Below, in pieces: positions 1 to 8,011 of a stretch of DNA of 64,000 bases. The stretch lies in contig NZ_JADKYM010000014.1 of the NCBI RefSeq assembly GCF_015475875.1, positions 1 through 64,000 of the forward strand. The letters run 5' to 3'. The first letter of the stretch is position 1, and every line of letters begins with the position of its first letter. Both the position numbers and the translations under genes were made by a program. The notes below the pieces were generated by a model. That model made no database searches and was not told the DNA's origin. It saw only the letters and a list, made by a program, of their open reading frames with translations. The DNA is from Sphingopyxis solisilvae. Its GTDB lineage: Bacteria > Pseudomonadota > Alphaproteobacteria > Sphingomonadales > Sphingomonadaceae.

Positions 1-74
1 CGGCCGTGGCTCTTCGGAAAATAGGGCTGAAGCCGCGCCATCTGCTCGTCCGTCAGCCAGAATAAATCGCTCAA
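1..74 (-). CDS. IS5-family transposase, N-terminal part (cut by window edge)
   Basis: The minus strand reads LSDLFWLTDEQMARLQPYF and runs off the window. That is the usual opening of IS5-family (IS427-type) transposases common in sphingomonads; the family signature is known, the assignment rests on about 24 residues. Translation probably starts at a TTG at 72-74, because an AAGGAG ribosome site (complement of 82-87) lies at the right distance upstream. Only the N-terminus is visible, so whether the element is intact cannot be judged. Confidence 0.8.
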   Translation of the reverse strand, partial: MSDLFWLTDEQMARLQPYFPKSHG

Positions 75-125
75 ATTCAGGCTCCTTCCCGGCCGCCTGA
101 ATCATAATCGCTACCGCAAATCAAT

Positions 126-140
126 GGGTCCTGACCCTAG
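126..140. repeat. Probable terminal end of the IS element
   Basis: GGGTCCTGACCCTAG lies about 50 bases outside the transposase start, where an IS5-family end is expected. It is itself an imperfect palindrome and ends in CTAG, a kind of target site used by some IS427-group elements (family knowledge). A 12-base core (128-139) recurs in inverted orientation at 3366-3377. Confidence 0.5.
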
Positions 141-290
141 CGGCGCGGGCGGGCGCCGACGAGCGGCGGCGGGGCGGCGTGAGGGTCGCAGCGGTAGTTT
201 TCTAAGCCCCGGTAACCATATCGAAACGCGGTTTGCCTTATTTTCTCCGCGCCGGGGGGCGAGATCAACTCTTACGTTCGGAAAAATATC

Positions 291-3200
291 ATGAAATCAG
301 GCACCCGACCCCAGGTGTTGCTGGCCGCCACTGCCTCGGTCATGGCATTGACGGCCACCCCTGCCGCAGCACAGACCGGTGAAGACGACATTGTCGTCAC
401 CGGATCGCGGATCGCAAAGAGCGAATTTACCAGCGCCGACCCGATCCAGATCATCGATCCTGACAGCGCGAAATTGCAGGGACAGGTGCAACTGGCTGAG
501 ATACTGCAATCGACGCCCGCAGCGCAGGGATCGATCCAGATCACTTCGGCGCTGTCGAACCGCGTCATCGCCAATGGCGGCAACGACGTCCAGAGCGTGT
601 CGCTACGCGGGCTGGGCGCCGAGCGGACGCTGGTGCTGATTAACGGCCGCCGCGCTGGACCGGCAGGGATCCGAGGCTCAGTCGCGCCGTTCGACCTCAA
701 TGTGCTGCCGCTGTCGGTGGTGCGGCAGGTCGAAATTCTCAAAACCGGCGCTTCATCGATCTACGGTTCGGACGCCGTCGCGGGGGTGGTCAATATATTG
801 ACCCGTAATGACCTGAATGGCGCCGAAGTCGGCGGTTTTTCATCGGTCACCGAGCATGGCGGCGGCGAAAGCTATGGCATCGATGCCAGTTTCGGCAAGA
901 CATTCGACCGCGGGCATGTGTTTGCGACGGTCGATTATTTTCGCCAGCTGAACCTGACCCGCCGCGACCGCGGTTTCCTGTTCTGCTCCGAAGAATATCT
1001 GAGGCGCGAGGCCGATGGCAGTCGCGCCGACATCGTCGATTTCCGCACCGGCAGACCGGCATGTGCCAATGCCTTGGGTAATGCGATTGTGTTCGGCGAT
1101 TTTTCGGGGGCCGATCAGAACGGTTTTCCGACCTTTGGCCCCGGATTGATTGCGCCAAGCGGCCAAACGATCTTTGCCGGCCAATATGGCGCCGAGTTTG
1201 CGGCGGTCGGCATCCCGATCAATGCCTATAACCCGATCGGGGTTTTCGGTCCCGCCGACTTCTTCGGGGTCGATTTTGACGGCCCGTCGAACGGCGCGCT
1301 CAACCGCTTCAACCCGGTCGAGCAGGACTCCGACGTGTTCTCGGACGTTCGCCGGATCAGCGCCTTTGTCGATGCCGCCTATCAGGTCACCGACGGCACG
1401 ACGCTGTACGGAGAATTTCTGTTCAGTAACCGCAAGTCGCTCCACAACGGCTTTCAGTCGATGTCGGTCGACCAGTTCACCGGCGCATCAATGCTGCCCT
1501 TTTTCCTCTGCAACCCGGCAGCTAACAATTGCGACCCGTTCGACATGGGCGATCCGTTCAATGCCGAATTCGGCGGGAACATCATCCTGCGCCCGCGTGT
1601 ACTGGTGAAGGCGCAAAGCCAAGCCGACGTCGATTACTACCGCGGCGTACTGGGGCTGCGCGGCGAACTCGGCGGGTGGAAGTGGGATGTTCATGGCCAG
1701 CACAGTCGGTCGGACGCCAGCTATACGCAGGACGTCATCTATCAGGATGCGATCGCGTCGCAGACTTTCCGCACGCGCTCGTGCGTCGGCACGACGACCG
1801 CGATCCGTGGGGTGCCGTGCATCGACATTGATTTCACCGACCCGCGCGTGCTGCGCGGCGATTTAACCGCCGCCGAGCGCGCCTTCCTCACGGGACGCGA
1901 GACGGGGCGGACCTTGTTCAAGCAAACATCGGCCGAGGCGCTGCTGACCGGCAAGCTGGTCATGCTCCCCGCCGGGCCGGTTGGCGCCGCGTTCGGCGCC
2001 CATATCCGCCGTGACGAAATCAATGACACCCCGGGCGCGGCAACGCTGGCGGGCAATGTCGCCAATTTTACCACGTCCGGAATCACTGCCGGGCGCACCG
2101 TCTCCAGGGAGCTGTTCGGCGAGGTCGAAGTGCCGCTGCTCGAAGGCGTGCCGATGATCGCGCGGCTGACGCTCTCGGGCGCGGCGCGCTACACGCATGT
2201 CGAAGCCACCCGCCGCGACGGGGTGCAGGACAGTTTCAGCGACACGACGTGGAAGGTCGGCGCCGACTGGGCGGTGACCGACTGGCTGCGCTTTCGCGGC
2301 ACATGGGGCACATCGTTCCGCGCGCCCGCGCTGTTCGAGCTGTTCCTGCAAAACCAGACCGGCTTTCTGGGCCAGCTGGACGTCGATCCGTGTATCCAGA
2401 CCGCAGCGCGGCTCGCGGCAGGCGCGATCAGCCAGCGCATTTTCGACAATTGCGCCGCTGACGGCATCGGCCCCAATTATGCGGGCGGGGTCAGCCCGGT
2501 AACGATCGTGTCGGGCGGCGGTATCGGGACGCTCAGGCCCGAAGCATCGACCGCGCGCACGGTGTCGGTAATCCTGACCCCCGACCTGTCGGGCACCCTG
2601 TGGGGCGGACTCAAGGCGCGGCTCGCGGTCGATTATTTCGACATCGACGTCCGGGACGAGATCAGCTTGCTCGGCGCGAGGAATATCGTCCGCGGATGTT
2701 ATGATTCCGCGGTCGCCGACGAGCCGCTGTGCGGGTTGTTCACGCGATCGACGACCGCCGGACCCGACGCGCAAAGCATCGCGGCGGTCACCGACCGCCA
2801 TGTCAACATCAGCCGCCAGCGCAATCGCGGCGTCGACCTGTCGCTGGCCATCGATCAGGATATGGGCCGCCTTGGCGCGCTGGCGTTTCGCGCCCAGATG
2901 ACCTGGCAGGTGAAGGACAAAGTGGCGCTGTTCCCCGGCACCGAGATCGACGACAATGGCAAGATCGGCAATCCGAAATGGGTCGGCGATTTCAGCCTTG
3001 GCTGGGCGAAGGGTGGGTGGACCTTGTTTTACGGACTCGACGTGACGGGCGCGGCGTCGAACGCGGCGGATCTGCTGCGCGCGCAGGGTGGCGATCCGTG
3101 CCGCACGTCGAGTTACCGTCCCGGCGGGCGCTTCTGCCCAGACGTCAGTGTGCCTGCGACCTTCTATCACTCGCTGTCGCTCAGCCGCGATGTTGCCGAC

Positions 3201-3368
3201 CGGTTCCGGATTACTTTGGGGGTCGCGAACCTGTTCGACACACCGCCGCCGCAGGTTTCGACGGTGGTCACGGCAACCCCGCCGGTGATCGGGCAGGCAC
3301 CGGCGTTCGGGACGCAATATGATTATCTGGGGCGGCGGTTTTTCGTTGGGGTGCGGGGGAAGATTTAG
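291..3368 (+). CDS. TonB-dependent outer-membrane receptor
   Basis: This 1025-residue protein has a signal peptide (about residues 1-27, ending ATPAAAQ), a plug domain that begins with the TonB-box/plug signature DDIVVTGSRI and includes LINGRRAG and GSDAVAGVVNI, and a long C-terminal beta-barrel ending YLGRRFFVGVRGKI. It should sit in the outer membrane and take up an energised substrate through TonB-ExbBD; the substrate cannot be read from sequence. Length and layout are typical of sphingomonad receptors with cysteine-containing extracellular loops. The gene stands alone between the IS end and the convergent LysR gene. Its stop codon overlaps a copy of the IS-end sequence (3366-3377), so the extreme C-terminus may have been touched by an IS event. 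Confidence 0.93.
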   Translation: MKSGTRPQVLLAATASVMALTATPAAAQTGEDDIVVTGSRIAKSEFTSADPIQIIDPDSAKLQGQVQLAEILQSTPAAQGSIQITSALSNRVIANGGNDVQSVSLRGLGAERTLVLINGRRAGPAGIRGSVAPFDLNVLPLSVVRQVEILKTGASSIYGSDAVAGVVNILTRNDLNGAEVGGFSSVTEHGGGESYGIDASFGKTFDRGHVFATVDYFRQLNLTRRDRGFLFCSEEYLRREADGSRADIVDFRTGRPACANALGNAIVFGDFSGADQNGFPTFGPGLIAPSGQTIFAGQYGAEFAAVGIPINAYNPIGVFGPADFFGVDFDGPSNGALNRFNPVEQDSDVFSDVRRISAFVDAAYQVTDGTTLYGEFLFSNRKSLHNGFQSMSVDQFTGASMLPFFLCNPAANNCDPFDMGDPFNAEFGGNIILRPRVLVKAQSQADVDYYRGVLGLRGELGGWKWDVHGQHSRSDASYTQDVIYQDAIASQTFRTRSCVGTTTAIRGVPCIDIDFTDPRVLRGDLTAAERAFLTGRETGRTLFKQTSAEALLTGKLVMLPAGPVGAAFGAHIRRDEINDTPGAATLAGNVANFTTSGITAGRTVSRELFGEVEVPLLEGVPMIARLTLSGAARYTHVEATRRDGVQDSFSDTTWKVGADWAVTDWLRFRGTWGTSFRAPALFELFLQNQTGFLGQLDVDPCIQTAARLAAGAISQRIFDNCAADGIGPNYAGGVSPVTIVSGGGIGTLRPEASTARTVSVILTPDLSGTLWGGLKARLAVDYFDIDVRDEISLLGARNIVRGCYDSAVADEPLCGLFTRSTTAGPDAQSIAAVTDRHVNISRQRNRGVDLSLAIDQDMGRLGALAFRAQMTWQVKDKVALFPGTEIDDNGKIGNPKWVGDFSLGWAKGGWTLFYGLDVTGAASNAADLLRAQGGDPCRTSSYRPGGRFCPDVSVPATFYHSLSLSRDVADRFRITLGVANLFDTPPPQVSTVVTATPPVIGQAPAFGTQYDYLGRRFFVGVRGKI

Positions 3369-3377
3369 GGTCAGGAC
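3366..3377. repeat. Inverted copy of the IS-end core
   Basis: TAGGGTCAGGAC here is the exact reverse complement of 128-139. It overlaps the TAG stop of the receptor gene. Together the two copies bracket the receptor gene as 12-base inverted repeats. It could be the scar of an IS end or a chance match. Confidence 0.4.
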
Positions 3378-3671
3378 TTCTGTGGTTGCCGCCCGCGATG
3401 CAAGAGGGTTTCCCATTCCGGAGATATATAGTCAGACCGAGTCAGGGGCTCGCTCTCCGCTGTGCGTGGCGGCTGTGAACCGGTCGAGCGGCAAAATTCC
3501 GGTTTCCGCCATTGAGGCGAGCGTCCATCGGTACTTCTTCTCGGTCGCGGCCCGGCCATTGAGACGAAGGCCGCGGCCCGTCACTTCAAGCACGATGTCG
3601 TTGATATCGAGCGGCATCACCGGGACCGGGATTGCGCGCCTCCACCGTGAATGCGGGAACATCGCCGACAG
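3378..3671. other. Gap between convergent receptor and LysR genes
   Basis: No gene can be supported here. A minus-strand open frame (3432-3662, 76 residues, containing INDIVLEVTGRGLRLNGRAA) has a protein-like composition, but it has no clear ribosome site and matches no family I recognise. It may be a fragment of a decayed gene. Confidence 0.4.
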
Positions 3672-4598
3672 TTATTTACCAAAATAGGCCGTTACCGCGT
3701 TCCTGAATTCCAGCGTCAGACGCGACGGACGCGAAACATTTGATACGGCGAACGCATATTCATGCGTGATCGGCGGATCGAACGGGCGGCTCACGAGCGG
3801 CGGGTGCATATAGGGCTTCACGAGCAGTTCGTTCAGTATCGCCATCCCGTTTCCGCGCGCGGCAAGCGCGCAGGCCGAACCATGGGTATGCGTTTCGATC
3901 GCGACCACGGGCCGCATGCCATAGGCACCGAAGGCGGCATCCACCTGGGTGCGCCAGTGACGGCCTGCACCTAGCAGGATCAGCGGATGCTGACCGATAT
4001 CGGCGGGCGTCACCCTTTCGCATTCTGCAAGCGGGTGATCGTCACGCATCACGCAAACGGAACCGCTGGAGACGATCTGTTCGATCGCCAGATCGCTCTC
4101 GTCGGTCGGCAGTTTGACGAAACCGCAATCGACATAGCGCATCGCGATCATCGTTCGGGCCGTCTCGACGCTGCGCGTATCGATGTTGAATTCGACTCCC
4201 GGGAAGCACTCGCGGAAGCGCGACACGATGTCGGGAAGTATGCCCTCGGCAAAGCTCGGCGGTGCGACGATCCGTACCGTGCCCGCCGAATAGCCTGCGA
4301 TATCGCGCACGAGGCTGTTGAACCGGTCGAGGCTGGCAAGGGTCAACTCGACTTCCTGGATCAGCTTGGTGCCGTCGGCGGTGGGGACCAGCTTGCCTCG
4401 GTCGCGGTAGAACAGGTCGAACCCCACTTGCGCTTCAAGCTGTGCGATGAGTCGGCTGACCGCCGGCTGCGAGAGCGACAGTTGTTTGCCGGCCGCCGTC
4501 GCCGAACCCGTCCGCATGATCTCCGCAAAAACCCGCAACGCGCGAAAACTGACATCCTTGTCGGGCTCGAGGCCGGCCGGTGCGAGCGGCTTGCGCAT
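3672..4598 (-). CDS. LysR-family transcriptional regulator
   Basis: The 308-residue protein has the N-terminal LysR winged helix (about residues 16-75; FRALRVFAEIMRTGSATAAG then LSQPAVSRLIAQLE) and the periplasmic-binding-like effector domain (about 100-300). It should bind DNA as a tetramer and respond to a small molecule. The gene is last in a minus-strand operon: its ATG (4598) is two bases from the stop of the hydrolase gene. The simplest reading is that it controls the receptor-transporter-hydrolase operon in response to its substrate. Unlike most LysR genes it is co-transcribed with, rather than divergent from, the presumed targets. Confidence 0.92.
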   Translation of the reverse strand: MRKPLAPAGLEPDKDVSFRALRVFAEIMRTGSATAAGKQLSLSQPAVSRLIAQLEAQVGFDLFYRDRGKLVPTADGTKLIQEVELTLASLDRFNSLVRDIAGYSAGTVRIVAPPSFAEGILPDIVSRFRECFPGVEFNIDTRSVETARTMIAMRYVDCGFVKLPTDESDLAIEQIVSSGSVCVMRDDHPLAECERVTPADIGQHPLILLGAGRHWRTQVDAAFGAYGMRPVVAIETHTHGSACALAARGNGMAILNELLVKPYMHPPLVSRPFDPPITHEYAFAVSNVSRPSRLTLEFRNAVTAYFGK

Positions 4599-4600
4599 CG

Positions 4601-6427
4601 TCAGCGGGCGCCGGCCGGAACGACCGGCAGCAGGATGCGCGAGCTGTGATCGGCGCCCAGATGGATCGTGTTGGTGGCGACGACCGGTTCGAGGCCTTCG
4701 ACCCGCCAGTCGGTATTGGGGTTGATGTCGAAGTGGGGGAAATTGCTGCCGGCGATCTCGACACGGATATGATGACCCGCCGCGAAGCGGTTGCTCATCG
4801 GGAAGGAGGCAATCTGCACGCGATATATATAGCCCGGTTCCATGATTTCGGGCGTCTCGAAGGAATCGCGGAACCGCATTCTCAAAAGGCCATGGGCAAT
4901 ATTGAGGGCATAACCATCCGGGTAGTCGGCGCTCGGCGGGTAAACATCAACGATTTTGATCATGATGTCGGTATCGACCGCGGTCGAACTGACGAAAAGT
5001 TCGGCAACCGCCTGACCCGTCAGTTCGACATCGGCCGGCAGCGGACCGGTTTCGAAGATCAGCACATCGTCCCGGTCGGCAAGTGCGCGCCTGGGTTTGC
5101 GCGAACCGAAGAAACCGGGTCCTTCGCGCTGGTCGAAGCCGCCCGCCGCCATGACCGGCGCGCCGGACGTGATCGCGCCGCCGATCGTCGGTACCGGATC
5201 ATGGGGATCGTGCACAAAACGGCACGTCCCGGCAGCGGCAGGCGCGTCTTCGCGTAAACCGCCGCACGGGTGAAGATGGAAGGGCGTCATGCGCATCGCG
5301 GGCAGCGGCCACGCCGGGGCACTGCGCCAGCGCCCGCCATGATCGAGCCGTCCGCTGGGCAAGCGTCTCCCGCTGCCGCCGCCCATGGTGAAGAGATAGA
5401 CCGGCTCGGGCAGCGGGTCCGCGCCTTCATCTTTCAGATGGTGGTCGAACCAGCGCTTGCGCAGCGCGATATAGTCGCCGAACAGATGGTCGAGCGTCGA
5501 TTGCGGTCCAAAGTCGGCATCCCCGGAATAGGTCAGCGAGCGCTTGCCGTGCGTCCAGGGTCCGAGGATCAGCTTTACCGGCCCGCGTTTGCGCTTTGAC
5601 AGGCCGACGAAATTCTCGATCGCGGTCAGTGCATAGGGGTCGTACCAGCTCGACATGTGTACCATCGGCACATCGGCGAAATCATCGTACCAGCCGCGTG
5701 CGTAGAGCCCGCGCTGCTTCCAGAAATCGCCGAAGCGGTCTTCGCGCCATTGCTCGAGAATGAAGTCCTCATATTCGGGCGCGGCGCTGATCGGCGAATG
5801 TCCGGGCCGCCATTTTTCGACCCCGATCCATTCGCGAATGTCCGCCGCCTCCAGCGCGGCCTGCCGCGCGGGGTCGGCCAGCGTCGCAGGCGCAAGCAAG
5901 GCATGCTTCTGCGCCCAGGTGAGCTGCTTGAGCTCATAGGCACCGCCTTGACGGATGCCGCTGTGATAGGCGCTCGAGAAGCCGCCGGAGTCGAGGAACA
6001 TGGCCGCAAGCCCGGGCGGATCGAGGGTGGCGAGCGCTGCCTGCACATGGGCGCCATAGGACAGGCCGAGCGTCCCGATCCGGCCGTTGCACCACGGTTG
6101 GGCCATGATCCACGCAATCGTGTCGGCGCCATCCTCGGCCTCGGCGAGATATTTGCGAAATACACCTCCGGACGCATAGCGGCCACGACAGTCCTGCAGG
6201 ACGAACGCATAGCCTTGCGCAGCAAAGATGCGCGCGATCTCGGGCTTGGAGCGGGGAACCTCGTCGGCAACCGAAAAATCGGCGTGGTTGGTGCCGCGCT
6301 TGTCATAAGGCGTGCGCTCGAGCAGGACCGGCTGCGCCGCCGCGTCCGCGGGAAGATAGATGTCGGTGGCAAGACGCACGCCGTCGCGCATCTGCACCAT
6401 GATGTTGGGGAGAAGGACGGCGGTCAT
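4601..6427 (-). CDS. CocE/NonD-family serine hydrolase
   Basis: The 608-residue product has the CocE/NonD layout: an N-terminal alpha/beta-hydrolase (MVQMRDGVRLATDIYLP; nucleophile Ser123 in the motif GLSYGA; a likely catalytic His in LGPWTHG) and a C-terminal jelly-roll domain. The family includes cocaine esterase, alpha-amino-acid ester hydrolases, glutaryl acylases and Xaa-Pro dipeptidyl peptidases, so it should cleave an ester or amide. No signal peptide is visible, which implies cytoplasmic action on an imported substrate. The ATG at 6427 is chosen because family homology starts at once and ATGA overlaps the stop of the transporter gene, meaning translational coupling. The exact substrate is unknown. 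Confidence 0.88.
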   Translation of the reverse strand: MTAVLLPNIMVQMRDGVRLATDIYLPADAAAQPVLLERTPYDKRGTNHADFSVADEVPRSKPEIARIFAAQGYAFVLQDCRGRYASGGVFRKYLAEAEDGADTIAWIMAQPWCNGRIGTLGLSYGAHVQAALATLDPPGLAAMFLDSGGFSSAYHSGIRQGGAYELKQLTWAQKHALLAPATLADPARQAALEAADIREWIGVEKWRPGHSPISAAPEYEDFILEQWREDRFGDFWKQRGLYARGWYDDFADVPMVHMSSWYDPYALTAIENFVGLSKRKRGPVKLILGPWTHGKRSLTYSGDADFGPQSTLDHLFGDYIALRKRWFDHHLKDEGADPLPEPVYLFTMGGGSGRRLPSGRLDHGGRWRSAPAWPLPAMRMTPFHLHPCGGLREDAPAAAGTCRFVHDPHDPVPTIGGAITSGAPVMAAGGFDQREGPGFFGSRKPRRALADRDDVLIFETGPLPADVELTGQAVAELFVSSTAVDTDIMIKIVDVYPPSADYPDGYALNIAHGLLRMRFRDSFETPEIMEPGYIYRVQIASFPMSNRFAAGHHIRVEIAGSNFPHFDINPNTDWRVEGLEPVVATNTIHLGADHSSRILLPVVPAGAR

Positions 6428-7974
6428 AGCGTCGGCATGATGTAGGTCGCAGGCGCGCTCGGCCCGACCGGCAATTCGAACCCGGCCCACAGGCCGATGA
6501 GGCAAAGCCCGGTCAGGCCGATCGCGGCCGAAAAGGGCAGCATCAGCGCAATCAGCGAGCCGACGCCGAAATCCTGCCGCCAGCGCTGGGCAAGCACAAG
6601 GACGAGGACGAAGTTCGATGCGACGGGGGTCACGATGTTGAAGATGGAATCGCCCATGCGATAGGCCGCGGTCGTCAATTCGGGCGACACGCCGAGGAGC
6701 ATCAGCATTGGCACGACGATCGGTGCCATCGCGCTCCATTTCGCCGACGCCGAGCCGATAACGAGGTCGAAGACCGACGACATCAGCAGGAGCAGGATCA
6801 GCATGACCGGGGTGGCAAACTGCTGCGCGCGCAGCCAGTCGGCCCCGTTGATCGCCATGACCGGCCCCAGGTTCGACCAGGCAAACATCGCGATGAAATG
6901 CGCGGCAAAGAAGGAAATAACCAGAAAGGGCGTCATCGTCGTAAGACCCTCGGTCATCATCCTGACGATATCGCGGTGCGACGACACCGTTCCGGCCGCG
7001 GCGCCATAAACCCAGCCGCAGACGAGAAACAGCAGCATGAACCCCGCGACGAGCGAGGCGTAGAAGGGGCCGAACCGCGCAGGTCCTGTCGCTTCAGCGT
7101 CGACCAGCGGCGTATAGCCGGGCCACAAGGTGAAGGCGGCGAATATCAGCACGATCACCGCCGCGGCGAACCCAGCGCGACGCAGTCCCTTGCGCTGGCG
7201 GCCGTCGTCGGCCGCGTCCTCGATCTCGCCCTCGGGCGGCGTCCCGGTCCAGGCTCCCAGCCTTGGTTCGACGATGCGATCGTTCACAAACCAGGCGACC
7301 GGTATCAGGACGATCCCGAGCACAGCCGTGAAATACCAGTTGCCGAGCGGGTTGAGCATATGGTCGGGGACGAGCAGCGCTGTCGCCGATTTGGTAATGC
7401 CGAGCATCAGCACGTCGAATTGTCCGGGCAAGAGATTGGCCGCGAATGCGCCCGAGATGCCGGCATAGGCAATTGCGATTCCCGCCATCGGATGACGCCC
7501 CGCGGCGGCGAAGATGATCGCCGAAAGCGGGATCAGCACGACATAGGCCGCGTCGGCCGCCTGATGCGACAACAGGCCGATCAGGAATATTGCGGGGGAC
7601 AGGAACCGGTTCGATACCCCGTGCATGGCGCGCGTCATCAGCGCGGTGAACAAGCCCGAGCGTTCGGCAACCGCGGCGCCGAGCATCACCACCAGGATCA
7701 ATCCCAGCGGCGGAAAATTTGCCATTGTGTCGGGCATGGCGGTCAGCAGCTTGCCGACATTCTCGGCCGACAACAGGCTCTTGGCGGTCAAGGTTTCAGC
7801 GTTGACCGGATGGACCGCGCTCCAGCCCGCAAGCGCGGCCAGCACCGATACCGCGACCAGCAGCGCAATCAGGCCGAGGAATATAAACACCGGGTCGGGC
7901 AGGGCATTGCCCAGCCGCTCGACCCGGTCGAGCCATTTTTTCGTCTTGCCTGGCATTGTCGAGCCGCCCCGCAT
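6424..7974 (-). CDS. AbgT-family transporter
   Basis: This protein (up to 516 residues) has about 11-13 hydrophobic helices and the conserved features of the AbgT family, such as the RVERLGNALPDPVFIFL start, SHQAADAAYVVLIPL and VIGSASAKWSAMAPI. AbgT takes up p-aminobenzoyl-glutamate, and relatives export sulfonamides; the family is proton or sodium coupled (family knowledge). Here it sits between a TonB receptor and a hydrolase, which suggests inner-membrane uptake of an acylated amino acid or aryl-amide that is then hydrolysed. An alternative ATG at 7956 would remove six residues. It overlaps the next gene by four bases. Confidence 0.92.
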   Translation of the reverse strand: MRGGSTMPGKTKKWLDRVERLGNALPDPVFIFLGLIALLVAVSVLAALAGWSAVHPVNAETLTAKSLLSAENVGKLLTAMPDTMANFPPLGLILVVMLGAAVAERSGLFTALMTRAMHGVSNRFLSPAIFLIGLLSHQAADAAYVVLIPLSAIIFAAAGRHPMAGIAIAYAGISGAFAANLLPGQFDVLMLGITKSATALLVPDHMLNPLGNWYFTAVLGIVLIPVAWFVNDRIVEPRLGAWTGTPPEGEIEDAADDGRQRKGLRRAGFAAAVIVLIFAAFTLWPGYTPLVDAEATGPARFGPFYASLVAGFMLLFLVCGWVYGAAAGTVSSHRDIVRMMTEGLTTMTPFLVISFFAAHFIAMFAWSNLGPVMAINGADWLRAQQFATPVMLILLLLMSSVFDLVIGSASAKWSAMAPIVVPMLMLLGVSPELTTAAYRMGDSIFNIVTPVASNFVLVLVLAQRWRQDFGVGSLIALMLPFSAAIGLTGLCLIGLWAGFELPVGPSAPATYIMPTL

Positions 7975-8011
7975 CGCTGTGGCCGCGCCGTTGCCGGCGC
8001 GGCCGGTCCGA

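Noticed and set aside
1863..3416. Long minus-strand open frame (517 codons) opposite the first TonB receptor
   Set aside because: It is antisense to a clear receptor gene, is full of Arg and Gln codons typical of GC-rich shadows, and has no recognisable motif.
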